This document shows, piece after piece, positions 13,114 through 24,959 of a stretch of DNA of 64,000 nt. The notes beneath the pieces were generated by a model, which was not told the origin of the DNA, searched no databases, and worked only from the letters and a program-made list of their open reading frames with translations. How positions within the stretch are numbered: the first letter of the stretch is position 1; each line of letters starts with the position of its first letter. Source of the DNA: Acanthochlamys bracteata (taxonomy: Eukaryota > Streptophyta > Magnoliopsida > Pandanales > Velloziaceae). The translations under genes were made by a program, and so were the position numbers. The stretch is from positions 5,426,501 to 5,490,500 of the forward strand of contig CM034131.1 in assembly GCA_019914995.1 (NCBI GenBank), given 5' to 3'.

Positions 13114-15316
13114 ATGCCAGAAGCACCAACGCATAGTAATATTATTAATGATAAGAACTCCGCAGTGCCGGAGAAGCACCGGAAGGCGCTGGAGTTCATC
13201 GAGGACATAACAGCTAACGCCGAAGATGTTCAGCGCAATGTTTTATCTGAAATACTCAAGCAAAACGTTTCTGTGGAGTATTTGCTCCGTCATGGCCTTT
13301 CAGTGCCTGATACCAACGAGTTCAAACGGGTTGTGCCGCTTGTTACTTATGAGGATATCCAGCCGGATATCAACCGTATCGCCAGTGGTGATAAGTCGCC
13401 AATCCTCTGCGGTCTTCCGATCTCTGAGTTTTTAACCAGGTTGGTACTTCATGTCTATTGATAACTGCTTTCTCATTTTGTCTTGCTTTTGAGAAAATTG
13501 TCTGTTGGTAATTTAGTCATACTTCTAGCATGCATTCTATCATGCAAACAAGAAACAGCTGTTTCAAAATTTTGTTCACTTAAAATATTTCTGTACATTA
13601 CAGGAATTAATATTCAACCAGTAATTCACAAATATCCCTGTTGCATATAAAGAAAATATTACACCAGTACTTGAATATACTAGAAATTATGAAATTAATT
13701 AATATGGTCTAACTGATATTTTTGTTGGCAGTTCGGGAACGTCAGGTGGGGAAAGAAAACTGATGCCAACTATAGATGAGGAAATGAACCGGAGACAGCT
13801 GCTGTACAGCTTACTCATGCCCGTAATGGGGCAACACGTTCCAGGACTGGACAAAGGCAAGGCCATGTTTCTGCTGTTCGTGAAATCCGAATCGAAGACT
13901 CCCGGAGGTCTTCCGGCACGCCCTGTTCTTACTAGCTACTACAAGAGCAAACACTTCGTCGATCGCCCTCGTGATCCTTATAACAGTCTCACTAGCCCAA
14001 CGGAAGCTGTTCTTTGCGTCGATTCGTACCAGTCCATGTACGCGCAGCTTCTCTGCGGCCTGGTTCAGCGCGATGAAGTTCTCCGTGTGGGCGCTGTCTT
14101 CGCCTTCGGCTTCATCCGCGCGATCAAGTTCTTGGAGAAACACTGGAAGAATCTATGCTACGATATCCGTGCGGGAGTTCCTGGCGCTGACATCATTGAT
14201 CGCTCGGTGCGTGACGCGGTTTCACGCGTGCTACGATCACCGAACCCGGCACTAGCTGATGCTATAGAGAAGGAATGCAGGCAGGAGTCATGGGCTGGGA
14301 TCGTTCGGCGCTTGTGGCCGAACACGAAGTACGTGGACGTGATCGTCACCGGAGCCATGTCGCAGTACATAACGACGCTGGAGCACTACACCGGTGGCGG
14401 CTTGCCATTAGCCTGCACCATGTACGCTTCTTCTGAGTGTTATTTCGGACTTAATCTTAAACCGCTCTCGAAGCCCGCTGACGTTTCCTACACTCTGATT
14501 CCCACCATGGCTTACTTTGAGTTCATCCCCATGAGCTGCACCAAACCAACTGCTGACGATCTCGTCGATCTTGTGAATGTTCGCCTTGGTGAGGAGTACG
14601 AGCTCGTCGTCACTACCTACGCCGGTAATTAAACCAACCTTCCAAAAATTGTAATTAAATTCTGTTCATTTCTACTTTATCTGTGTGTCATGTCTAACAT
14701 TGGTGAATTGTATTATGCAGGATTGTATAGGTATAGAGTTGGTGATGTTCTTAAGGTGACAGGATTCAAGAACAAGACGCCACAGTTCAAATTCATCCGC
14801 CGGAAGAACGTTGCGTTGAGCATCGATGCCGACAAGACCGATGAAGTCGAGCTGCAGGCAGCTGTCCGTGCAGCGATGGGCCATCTAGAGCCGTTTGGAG
14901 CCCGTCTGGTAGAATGGACGAGCTACGCCGATACGTCAGCGATCCCAGGTCACTATGTGTTGTACTGGGAGCTTCAGCAGGGGCAGCACATCCCGCCGGC
15001 GTCTGCATTCGAGGACTGCTGTCTCGCAGTAGAGGATGCACTCAATAGTGTTTACCGACAATGCCGGGTTTCAGATGGCTCCATCGGACCACTGGAGATT
15101 CGACTTGTTGAAGAGGGAACGTTCGATAAGCTCATGGACTACGCGCTCAGCCAGGGAGCTTCGATCAATCAGTACAAGGCGCCGCGGTGCGTGAAGGCCG
15201 AACAAGTAGTGGAGCTTCTCGACGATAAGGTCACGGCGAAGTACTTCAGTCCCAAGTGCCCTCACTGGACTCCAGGGCACAAGCAGTGGAATAAGAATGA
15301 TCAACAACACAACTGA
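13114..15316 (+). CDS. GH3: GH3 acyl-acid amido synthetase (indole-3-acetic acid-amido synthetase type)
   Basis: Three exons: 13114-13439, 13732-14624 and 14721-15316, giving 604 residues, the usual length for the family. Splice sites are GT-AG and phases agree (AG|T and G|GA). The three adenylation motifs are present: [10 protein letters not shown] (about 109-118), YASSE (340-344) and YRVGD (411-415). Conserved GH3 blocks include [28 protein letters not shown] and the C-terminal [11 protein letters not shown]. The MPEAP start and two-intron structure match group II GH3 enzymes. These adenylate indole-3-acetic acid with ATP and join it to amino acids such as Asp or Glu in the cytoplasm, lowering free auxin. 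The family assignment is firm; the substrate is inferred from the group. One departure from the family is FAFGFIRA, where FASGFIRA is usual. GH3 genes are normally auxin-induced, but no textbook auxin element is visible here. Confidence 0.97.
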
Positions 15317-18300
15317 TTCCAATTGATTGATCATCAAGTCATGCATGCATTTGCTGTGACATGAATCAATTTGAAGTATAAAAATGGGGATGGTGAAAAT
15401 GAATGATTGTAATGTAGGGCATGGTTAATTTGACTAGGGAGTTTTTCTGATCGTAGTTATCTTTTGCTATCTAGTTCAGTGGTTCTTTCTGCCACCATCG
15501 TTAGGCATTACACTTCTTCTTTTCTTTGTTTTGCTTTAATTAACTATTAATGTAGTTTTACTTTGTTATTCCTTTTTCTGCTTCTTTAATGATGTATGGA
15601 TTTTCAAGTTCCATATTTTGTACAAATTAAAGTAACTTCTTTTATTCTATTCGCTGGCTGTATTTTCTGCTTCACCACTTCCAAGTAATTCTGCTGTGCT
15701 ACAAACTTCTTTATTGCTCAATAATCCTCTGCATTCTATATTGTGTTCTACTTCATGATCCATTTTTACTGCTCCCAATAGATTTCTGATGCGTTTTTGA
15801 AGTATGACTAGTTTGTTAATCTACCGAGACATTTTGCAGAAGGATACCACTAATAGTGGAGTATCACTGTTTCAGAATGTTTTTAGTTCCCAATTCCTAT
15901 CTTTTAGATAAACATGGTAAGAAATTGAAGGATCAATCTTCTAGGTTAATGAGAAAATAACAATAAGTTGAGTGAAAAGACAATTTAAGATAATTCAACC
16001 TACATTGTGCTCATAAGAGAAAATATCTGTAATTCACAGTAAAATCTTATACCCAGAACAGATGTTGTCTATCTGCACGCTTCTTCCAACTCCGACATGA
16101 AGCTTATTCCCTGCTGCAAAGAAGCAACAACACGAAAGTGATCAATAAATATTGTCAAGCAACAAATTGTCTCATTATAGCAATGCAAGCTGGTATTTGA
16201 AGTATAATCTAATAAAGTGTTGTTAAGTAATGTCTGCAGTAGGCCTCTTCTAAATGGACTACTCCCTTTTTCAAGGCCTTATGCATTCGTGTCCGAGAAA
16301 ACAAGTTCCCAGAATTGATGAAACCAGAGATATGCCGGTACTGAAACTTCCATAAGAGATATTAGTTACAAGGTTTATGCAAGTTATTAAGCTACACGTT
16401 ACAAATTATCTAACAGTTACTAAGAAATTATGATTACAACTATAGAACAATACTTTCATAAGTTGATTTCTATGGACAAACTTGGAAACATAACAAATTG
16501 AACCTGTCGAAGAACAACCACAAATGGTAACGCAGGAAAAAGAGGAAAAGCATGTGTACATTATACTTACACAAGGAAGTTTCATATGAAGAAGATTCAC
16601 TTTAATTCCCAGAAGCATTAGAAAACAAACCGTTACAGCTACAGCTTTTAGCAAAAGATGTAGACAATTCAATGCATTAGGGACAACAACTGCCATTTCT
16701 TCAGGCAATGTCTTTTTGCAGAATAGCAAATTTGCATTTGTTTTCAATTCAGATTGGTCTGCAAGAATCAGTTCTGTTTTTCCCCTAACCTTCCTATAGA
16801 ATAGACAGACTCTTGTTGGATCATGCAACCCCCAGACAAAAAGATTATCAGAAAAAAAAAGGATAGAAATAAACAAAGCTTGTAGAGATCTCTGTCAAGC
16901 TGACCTTTTATTTATATCGACGCCCAAACTACATGCAGATTTATAATATTCCAGAAGCATTTGAGTCTGAAAAAAATTCTATATTTTATAAGTTTTCTAT
17001 CTGTTCTAGCATATGCTCGGCTCACTAGATCTCAGAGCAAAATAAGAATGGTGTCTTCTTGATAATTTCCTAATTTCTAAAGAATTTGTACTTTTTCCTA
17101 ACGAATGACAGTTTTTGCTTACAACTTGTCCTAGATAAAATATGATTGTTGACATCTGATGTCCTAGTGTTCTTTCATAAGTTTCAATGGTGATAACTTT
17201 TTTAAAAGTACACGTAAATTTTTTAAAACCATGAACAAGAAGCTAGCGCCCTGTTGAAAGTACAGCAATCATATAGCAAAATTTAAAGAGTCTTTTGATA
17301 TTGTTTAAAATAAAATGCTTTTGATGAAGAATAAAATTTATAAATTTATTTTTAAAAAACGAGCTAACTTTTTTAATAAAGAATAAAAACTTATATTGAT
17401 AATAATTCTATTAATACAATTTATCAATACCTTTTTAATTTTTAAAAAAAAAATTTAGAGTAATGTAAAAAAAATTTGAAAAATAAAAATCTGAACAAGA
17501 GATGCACTAATTTGGCATAATCAACGCCAACCCCCCTTAGTCATGTGGCAAATATCAAACTGTTCCAACAAAAGAAAGAGATAGTCATGTGGCGACTGCA
17601 AACTTGTCCAACAGAAAAAATGAAATCATTTACTCTGCAACTTCCCTAAAGAACTTTCCAAACAAACTCGTGCCCACGGTCTCATGGAAGTGTCTTGCAA
17701 CTACTGTATATTTGCCAACTAAACCTTGTCCCAGATTTCATATGTGCAAAGCAATGCATGTGTTCCTTCAGCTGCTTACATGAGTTACTTAAGTCTATTA
17801 AGTAGTTTGATACGCGTTTACCATTATTCTACGGTCACCCTTTCAACTCTGGAGTCATTTGTTTAGCTAAGGAAGACGACCTGGATTCAAGCATAACAAA
17901 GCCAATATATATTACTGAACTCTATTTTAAATTTATTTTTTAAAAATTTTATTTTTAATTTTTTATTTTCACAAAATTTAGTTATGAATATTTGAAACAT
18001 CGTCCATTCGTATACGAAGAAAATTGCTACTTTCAATAAAAGTTGTGTAGTCAGATAAATAACAAGAAAACAGCATAACAAAAGAATTGCATAACTGATT
18101 CGCAAATAGTATAGTTGAGAAGAAAAAAATACGAACTGACTACACCCTCATCCAGCTCCAAGAATTACATATTTCGTGTAGTATTCCGGAAGCAGAAAAC
18201 GAAAATCAAGATACATGCGTAGGTAGGTTACCTGCTAAGCAGAGACTTCTTCCAGCGAATGTATCCGTACCTTCGCTCGTTGAAGCTTTTTAGCATATGG

Positions 18301-21300
18301 TTCTTTTCACTAGATTGAGCTTCTAACAAAAAATTAGTAGCGAAAAAACTAGGTCACGGGAAGTTAAATGATTCTAGAATCGCAACTCATACTACTCAGC
18401 CTTTTAAGCATGTGGTTTACAACAAATTCATTCGACAGCTCAAACAATCAATACTTTAATCTCTAGTAATTCATTAACGAGCTGTAACAGAGACCCATTG
18501 GTTATCCACATGCAGTTTGGAGAGCAACAGACAAAACCACTTGTGGAATCAGAGATCCATCGTAACAAACAAGAATATCTTTGACGGAAATGTTTAAAAA
18601 TGCTTATATATTAATTTTTTTAAATAAAAAATATGAAAAAATTTTACAAAATAAATTCTATTTGTTTGTCAAAAAATAATTAATAACAAAATTCAAAAAA
18701 ATTTCGTATCTTTTAAATTTTTAAAATTTTCATAAAATATTGTAAAATTTTATGGAAAATATTAAATAAAATTTGGAACGAAAGCTCATTGAAACGGTGC
18801 CTAAGCACTTTCTTCCAAAAAGCAAGTCCAATGGTTCATTATCCACCAAAGTTCTGTTGTTAGAAACCAAAATTGGAACTAGATAAATATAGCAGTAACT
18901 AACTACATGCTAATAGAGGGGTATGCTTTTCGCAAAGGTACCATGTTGGTCTAAAATTTTGAAGGGGGGAGAAGAACAAGAAAGACACTGTACTTGTGCA
19001 ATTTACACAACAAATTGAACCAGGTCGTGGACGGAAAAAAGACATGAACCGGTCTGTGGTGTAACAATTCTCGGCGACATTGGGCACTTTATGCAGATTT
19101 AAACATGAAGCAAGCTGAAAAATGGAGGTGAAGACCAAGTATTTCACCATAAAATATATTTTTCTAAGTGAATGTACTAAATATCAAACTTCAGTATGTC
19201 ATTGTTATAAATCAACTAAACTACACTCAAGAAATACAGCCAATTGTGATTTTACAATATAAAGTGGAAGTGCCAACCATACGACCTTCCGCCAAGACAT
19301 ACTGAAGTTGCACCATCATTAAGTTCATTTGTGAGAATAAAAGAAAAACACCTACATATGCATAAATTCCTATGCATGCCTCTCACATGCGTGTGCTGAC
19401 CTGTTATGAGAGTAATCAGTATCTATGTACAATACGCGAAAGGCATGAACTGATATCTTATGCAACAAGGATTCTAACTGAAAATTTTCCTTTGATTCAA
19501 ACAAAGACTATATGAGAAAAAAATTTAAGAAATACATGAATTCTGATTTTGGAATAACCACATGGTTACGAAAATATCATCAGATTTGAACTTTTGCAGA
19601 ATGATCATTCAATCATCACAATACCTATTTCAACATAATGTCTAATACTTTATTTTAGAACCCTATTTCAACATAATTGCCTCCATGCAAACAAACAATC
19701 AAAGTTACAATTTACAATTTAGAAACGTCATTAACCTTTAACTTCTGCATCTCAAACTACCCATTAATTTATAACTGCATGTTCAAGAATATCTCTCAAT
19801 ACCACCTTCACGGCATTGTACTCTAGTCTAGCTCTATTTCTTAAAATATAATGGCCTAATAGAAAACAAAAAGTAAAGACCCTTCTCCAAATCCATTAGT
19901 TTCACATGTCCACCACTTATGCTTATGATGAAGATGTCGAAGTTTGATCTTAAGGATTTCTCGTATCGTAGTTTTGCCAAGAAATCCTTGCAACAAAGTC
20001 CTAGTTAAAGGATCACAAAGCATCAAGAAAGTCGGACCTTCTCTTCCTTCGTCACTTACAACCATATTTTAGTTACTACAATCACTAACCATTGATATTG
20101 AGCCTATCAACAAAAGAATCCACCAACAGGGCATCCAACCTATAATCACGAAGTTAATACACAGAGAAAGAAAGAAAAAAAATGAAAGCACATTGCAAAG
20201 ACAAAATCCAAGTCCTATATAAACTATTGGAACCATCTACTCTGATAATTCCATAGTTGTAGCTAATATTGTTTGCCTACCTCTAATAAGAAACTGATGG
20301 GATCAAGAAGTTGAACACAGGTCATATCGCAGAGGTTTTACCTGAGCTTCAAAGCTAGAATACTTAAATGTTTACATACAGCTAACCAATTCTCTCAACC
20401 CAACAAATACCGCATAACAATTCAAACGAACTGACACATGATGAGTTCACATCTCAATCTCTCAAAATTGGCATCTCATAATTATTGAATGTTAAAGCTA
20501 CCTCTAAGAAGAGTACTTAATTATATTGGAAACTTATAGCTAGATAATTAATTATTATACACATGAACCACACAAGTGCATAGAGCTTGTAGCATACCAT
20601 ATCCCCTTACCCATTCACGACCTGACACCTAGCTCCACCAAAGAAAAAATCGATACAACATGATTTCGAATATACATAGAACAAGCCTAAAACAATCTTA
20701 AACTAAACGCACAATAATTCCTGTAAAACCCATCGATTCAGCACGTACTATTCCACACGCCCTCTACCTCATATATAACATTAATTTCAACAACCATTAC
20801 TACTAAGTTGAATTAGTCAGCCATGGCATTGCTCCAGGTTTCCTTATCATTGATTAAGAGACAAAACCGAAAGAAAAGAAAAACAAAATTTTTGGATCAC
20901 ATGCTCAACTATTGTTTGCTTAAACAAAGAATTGCCTAAAATGCCTTATAGCGACTCCAACTTCAGCTCTTGATTGCAGCACTTAGAAGAATCTACCTAG
21001 CTTCTCAATATTTGAATAAGAAAAAAACCTTTCACTACAGCATATCCGAGTCTAAATTAGTTGTGTTATAATGGATATTGCACTTGCTTAAAATGATCAG
21101 ATGTCAAGTTTCCATTAAAAAGGATGCTCATGAAGTTAAAAGCCTAAAAAATGTATGTAAAACTAAAACATATGAAAATAGATTCAACCTTTAACTCAAT
21201 TATTATCTTACAGTGCCAAAAGTAAAGGATGGTTGATATTGGGCTACTGATGCTAGCAGATGTTTGGGGACTGACGATCAATAATCTCTAGTACCCAAAA

Positions 21301-22779
21301 GTGAGGACCAGTTGTAACCAATAGTGAAACTTCCAAAGATAGATGGTCAACAAGAAGAGAAAGTTCATAAATGAAATAGAAGATTTCAAGTCATTGTAAA
21401 TGGTAAATTGTGTTCCCCCAAAAACAGAAATGCAATATGGTGAAAGGGTTTCTATAATCCAACAAAATTGCAAATAGCTATTTATACTCTCATGTAAGCA
21501 TCAAAGGTTGCAACAAAGCAAAAGCCAAATGAATGTTTTTTGGGTCATGGAATGCCTCGGGTCAGGTTAGAGGCAGAAGTTTGTGGATGCAATTTCGTGA
21601 CCTATGATGGTAAGCTGTACGCAATCGGCAGGTTGATCAGCATGTACAATATGTGAATACATATGTTTGCATATACTTCTCTAATGGGATTTTCACACAA
21701 AAATGCATACACTAGTTCCAAATAAAGGCATAGTTCTGAAAAAACCAATGTGGTTTTCTTGAATAAACAAAAACTTCTTGAGCTGTACTTCTCTACCAAA
21801 AGAAGACCGCTTACGGTATGACTAATCCTTCTAGACACCCCTTCTACAGATAATTCCATTAACAAGACAGGTTGTAAATTTTAAGCATTCATTAATAATG
21901 TTGAGTAGGCAAAACGAGAGACTAATGACTGCAGTACTAATGATGTAATGGGGAAGGAATACTTGATTGCACATGCTATGTATAAAGCGAAGACGATTTT
22001 AGCTATTATTAATGCCACAGCCATAGGTACCCATTACAAACTATAAACATACATAAACATTGAAAATACATAAACATACAACCATTTGATTGCATGTAAT
22101 CCTAGATCTAAGTAAATTCTGTTCATTGAATTTGAGTTGTGAACTGGACTTAATCCTGGTCAATGAATGGATCAACAAAACTGGGGCATAGTTTCCAAGA
22201 GCAAGGAGGATCTAATAACTATGAGCAAAACAAATAATTTATATAAGTTGGAGTGAAACCACAAAGTTAGTGTACAAGGGCATTTTTATTCCTGCATTCG
22301 GACTTCTACATAGTTTGAAATACATAAAACGAAACACAAAATTTGGGCATCACTACTTGTGTAAGATATGATGCAAGGTATGGAAATTTGTCCTACAAAA
22401 TATTTTCTAGATGATAAATTCTAATTTACCTGGGTCCAATACCCATTCAAGAGTCTGTTATTTTTGTAAAAGAAATGCTTCATTTCGTGCACTTCAAATA
22501 TGAGCATTTAGTCTAAACTACTTGAAAAATAGATGGTTTGATCCATTATTATACGCAAAAGCATGCTAAAAAACTACACTTTTCCTACAAAATAAACAGA
22601 GTCCTCAAACAGCTATAAAGCATGTCCGAAGTATATATATCACAAAGGAAGCCACCGAGCTAATATTGAATTGCAATGGCTCATAGGTCCAATTGAATCT
22701 AATGAAACAAATACACATAATTATAAGCATGAAGACAAAAAATAGAATCAAAACAAAAGAATAACGAGATCATACAGTA
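15317..22779. other. Long intergenic/intron-like stretch
   Basis: No complete gene is recognisable in these 7.5 kb. Reading frames are short except one of 156 codons on the minus strand (16406-16876) without a known motif. A few exon-like pieces on the minus strand (16069-16113, 16271-16340, 18232-18322) suggest a split gene or spliced 3' untranslated exons of the methyltransferase-like gene upstream at 22780. AT-rich MITE-like blocks lie at 17280-17470, 17925-18005 and 18585-18780. Confidence 0.5.
18232..18322 (-). CDS. Exon-like segment of an unrecognised minus-strand gene
   Basis: On the minus strand a T-rich acceptor (TTTTTTGTTAG) is followed by 91 bases open in one frame and then a consensus donor (AGCAG|GTAACC). 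The frame reads AQSSEKNHMLKSF then NERRYGYIRWKKSLLS, a basic and aromatic composition unlike the AT-driven frames around it. It ends in phase 2. A candidate next exon at 16271-16340 starts after TTTCAG and, in the matching phase, adds TGISLVSSILGTCFLGHE and a stop at 16271-16273. Another exon-like piece at 16069-16113 encodes QGISFMSELEEACR and a stop, but in a different phase. I do not recognise the protein, and the first exon is not found. It could be untranslated exon sequence. Confidence 0.3.
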
Positions 22780-23505
22780 TTAGGCCAGGCTGTTGCTTCT
22801 ATCCTTCACATTCCTCGTCATCAAAATCAAGCTCATCTCCTTCCCGTCAAGACTCACATTTCTAGTCTCCATAACACTCGATCGCTTGAACAATTCTCCA
22901 ATCTTTTCTACAACACTTTCATCAGACAAGATTACCACAATTGCTCCCGATTTCCTAACAGCTCGTTCTATCTCGGCTGCAAATCGAACCGGAAACAATG
23001 CCCCGGCTATTCCATCGAACGAGAACGCAAGATCAAAGACTGAATCGAAGAACGGAAGATTGTGCGGATCAGCTCGGCGGACGAGCGGCGGGAAATCGAG
23101 AAGATCAACTCCGGTGACATCACCAACACCAGACTCCCGCAGCGCGAAGACATCGTGGCCGGCGCCCGAAGGCACGCAGAGAACGTGAGAAGAGTTCGAT
23201 AGAACACCGAGAGACCGAAGGGAGTGAAAGATGGAAGAGAACGCGGTGGCGCGGGAAGTGAAGGCTCGGGAGTTGCGGAGACGAGAGAAGCGGCGAGAAG
23301 GAGAGAGGATAGGGCGGGAGAATGACTCGCAGGATGACTTAGGGAATGGTTTAGAGGAAGGTGATGACTCGTGGTGTGGTAATGGAAGTGACGGAGGTGT
23401 GCAGGAGAAGGAGAGACGGTAGAAGAGGTGGAGAAGACAAAGAGTCGCCGTGAAGATTAGGCAAAGAGAAACACGGTGAAGCAGTCGCTCCACGTTCTGC
23501 TCCAT
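22780..23505 (-). CDS. Single-exon membrane-anchored SAM-methyltransferase-like protein
   Basis: One uninterrupted frame of 241 codons, clearly GC-richer than its surroundings. Residues 12-33 form a hydrophobic segment (VSLCLIFTATLCLLHLFYRL) likely to be a signal anchor, followed by a Ser/Pro-rich linker (36-70). The rest has the layout of a class I Rossmann methyltransferase: a motif-I-like strand and loop HVLCVPSGAGHDVFAL (107-122), an acidic residue at the next strand (GVDLLDF, 132-138), a DSVFDLAFSFD block (154-164) and a late GAIVVILS strand (187-194). The glycine loop is CVPSGAG rather than a strict GxGxG, so activity and substrate are uncertain. Short plant proteins of this kind are annotated as SAM-dependent methyltransferase superfamily members. 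The start is the first ATG of the frame. It stands alone, with no operon-like context. Confidence 0.7.
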   Translation of the reverse strand: MEQNVERLLHRVSLCLIFTATLCLLHLFYRLSFSCTPPSLPLPHHESSPSSKPFPKSSCESFSRPILSPSRRFSRLRNSRAFTSRATAFSSIFHSLRSLGVLSNSSHVLCVPSGAGHDVFALRESGVGDVTGVDLLDFPPLVRRADPHNLPFFDSVFDLAFSFDGIAGALFPVRFAAEIERAVRKSGAIVVILSDESVVEKIGELFKRSSVMETRNVSLDGKEMSLILMTRNVKDRSNSLA

Positions 23506-24300
23506 CTCTATTTGCTTTCTGTTGCCGTGGTGTTAATGGCACGCGAACTGGAAATGGGCTGGTGATAAATATAAATGATCTTAATTTACTTACTAATAAA
23601 GATTCTCTTGGGCTTTAACGTTATTCGCTTCCGGCTGATATTATTTCAGATCCTTTATGTATTTTAGTATTCATTTATTTTATAAAATGAGTTTATAAAA
23701 AATAATTTATAATTTTAAATGAATTTAATAAAACATTAATTTTTATAAAATGAGTGAAGTTTTTAGTTTTAATTTTGAAAGAGAGTTTTTGACTAAAAAT
23801 TTTAATTTAAAATTTATATTTATTTTTAAAAATAAGCTAAAAAGTTAAAAATAAATTTTAAAAAAGTGAATTAAAGTGTAGTAAGTAAAAAGCATTCAGC
23901 ATGTCCGAAAAATCTAGTCTGTTTTGAATAAAGTGATTAGCTTTGGATTAATTTGGTCCAGGTTCAGCTAGCAACTAGAAAAGTATGTCTTCAGATCGTT
24001 TGAAAGTACTTAAACCAAGATTTGTTTTAGAAATTCTTTTAGTATAATTTTGAAAAATAAATTTGTTCTTATAAAAAATTATACATATAAAAATTTTATA
24101 ACTTTCAATTTATTAATAGTTTTTATACTTCAAAAACTTTCTAAAATATTATAAAAATTTCTTAATAAAACTTAAAATAAAGATAAGAATATTTAAAAGT
24201 ACAGTCATATACGCTCAAATTTACAAATAATGTTGTTGGAACTAATCCGAATGTCAACTCGATTTTTCATCATGATCAATAGGTGAAAGTTTAACCTGTC
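23506..24300. other. AT-rich spacer
   Basis: No gene is seen. Two AT-rich MITE-like blocks lie at about 23640-23900 and 23995-24200. The second opens with TTTGAAAGTACTTAAA, resembling the ends of the element at 52711. Confidence 0.5.
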
Positions 24301-24315
24301 GGTCAACGGACCGGG

Positions 24316-24600
24316 TTAATCATCCGCATGCTCTCCTCTTTGAAGCTTTCCCATCAATAGCACTGCTCGTGCTCCTTCTGCTACTACCGCTTCCCTCCCA
24401 CCTTTAACTCTACAAAGCAACTCAACAATCACCATAGCTCGCTCAACTTCCCCGCCGGAAACTTCACAAATCTTCTCAATAATAACCATCGTCGTACTAA
24501 GACCGTACGTTCTCTGTCCTCTTTTCTGAAATAAACAGCGAGCAATCTGCGAATTCTCACACTCACTACTCAAGGATTCCCTCTCTCTTTTATAAGCCAC
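24316..24600 (-). pseudogene. Possible U-box/ARM-repeat (PUB-type) E3 ligase fragment
   Basis: A 94-codon minus-strand frame with helical, repeat-like content: TMVIIEKICEVSGGEVERAM, ELLCRVKGGREAVV and AEGARAVLLMGKLQRG. This pattern of alternating amphipathic helices with GREAVV/EGAR words resembles the C-terminal armadillo region of plant U-box E3 ubiquitin ligases. The U-box itself is not present. Upstream on the same strand (24600-24930) there are further coding-like words in other frames, for example MERLVWLIKER and SVLLSIAFEENPKEI, separated by stops. That fits a decayed gene that has lost its frame. The family call is by resemblance only. Confidence 0.4.
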
Positions 24601-24959
24601 ACCAGTCTTTCCATTACGCCTTCATTCGAACCAACTTCACCGCACACCACCGGAGTCGCCATTTCCAACACCACAGTGCACTTCACACTAAAATCGAGTG
24701 CGATTTCAACACCGCACAAGCTTATCAAGCCATTTTTCTTTCTAGAAATCTAGGTCTAGTCTTCTTCGTTGAGCAGCAACATTGCATGAACAGATAAAGC
24801 TTCCATCGAGATCTCTTTAGGATTTTCCTCAAAGGCAATGGAGAGCAAAACTGATCGAGTGCCCCTAGTCGAAACAACCGCATGACTCTTCTCAGACTCT
24901 CGAGCGTGTGTACGACGCGCTAGAGAGAAGAAACACGTGTTTCTATAGAAAGAGTTTGG

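Noticed and set aside
13811-14143. 110-codon minus-strand frame
   Set aside because: Antisense shadow of GH3 exon 2; no independent motif.
16406-16876. 156-codon minus-strand frame
   Set aside because: Cys/Phe/Leu-rich composition typical of AT-rich noncoding DNA, with no motif and no splice context that I can support.
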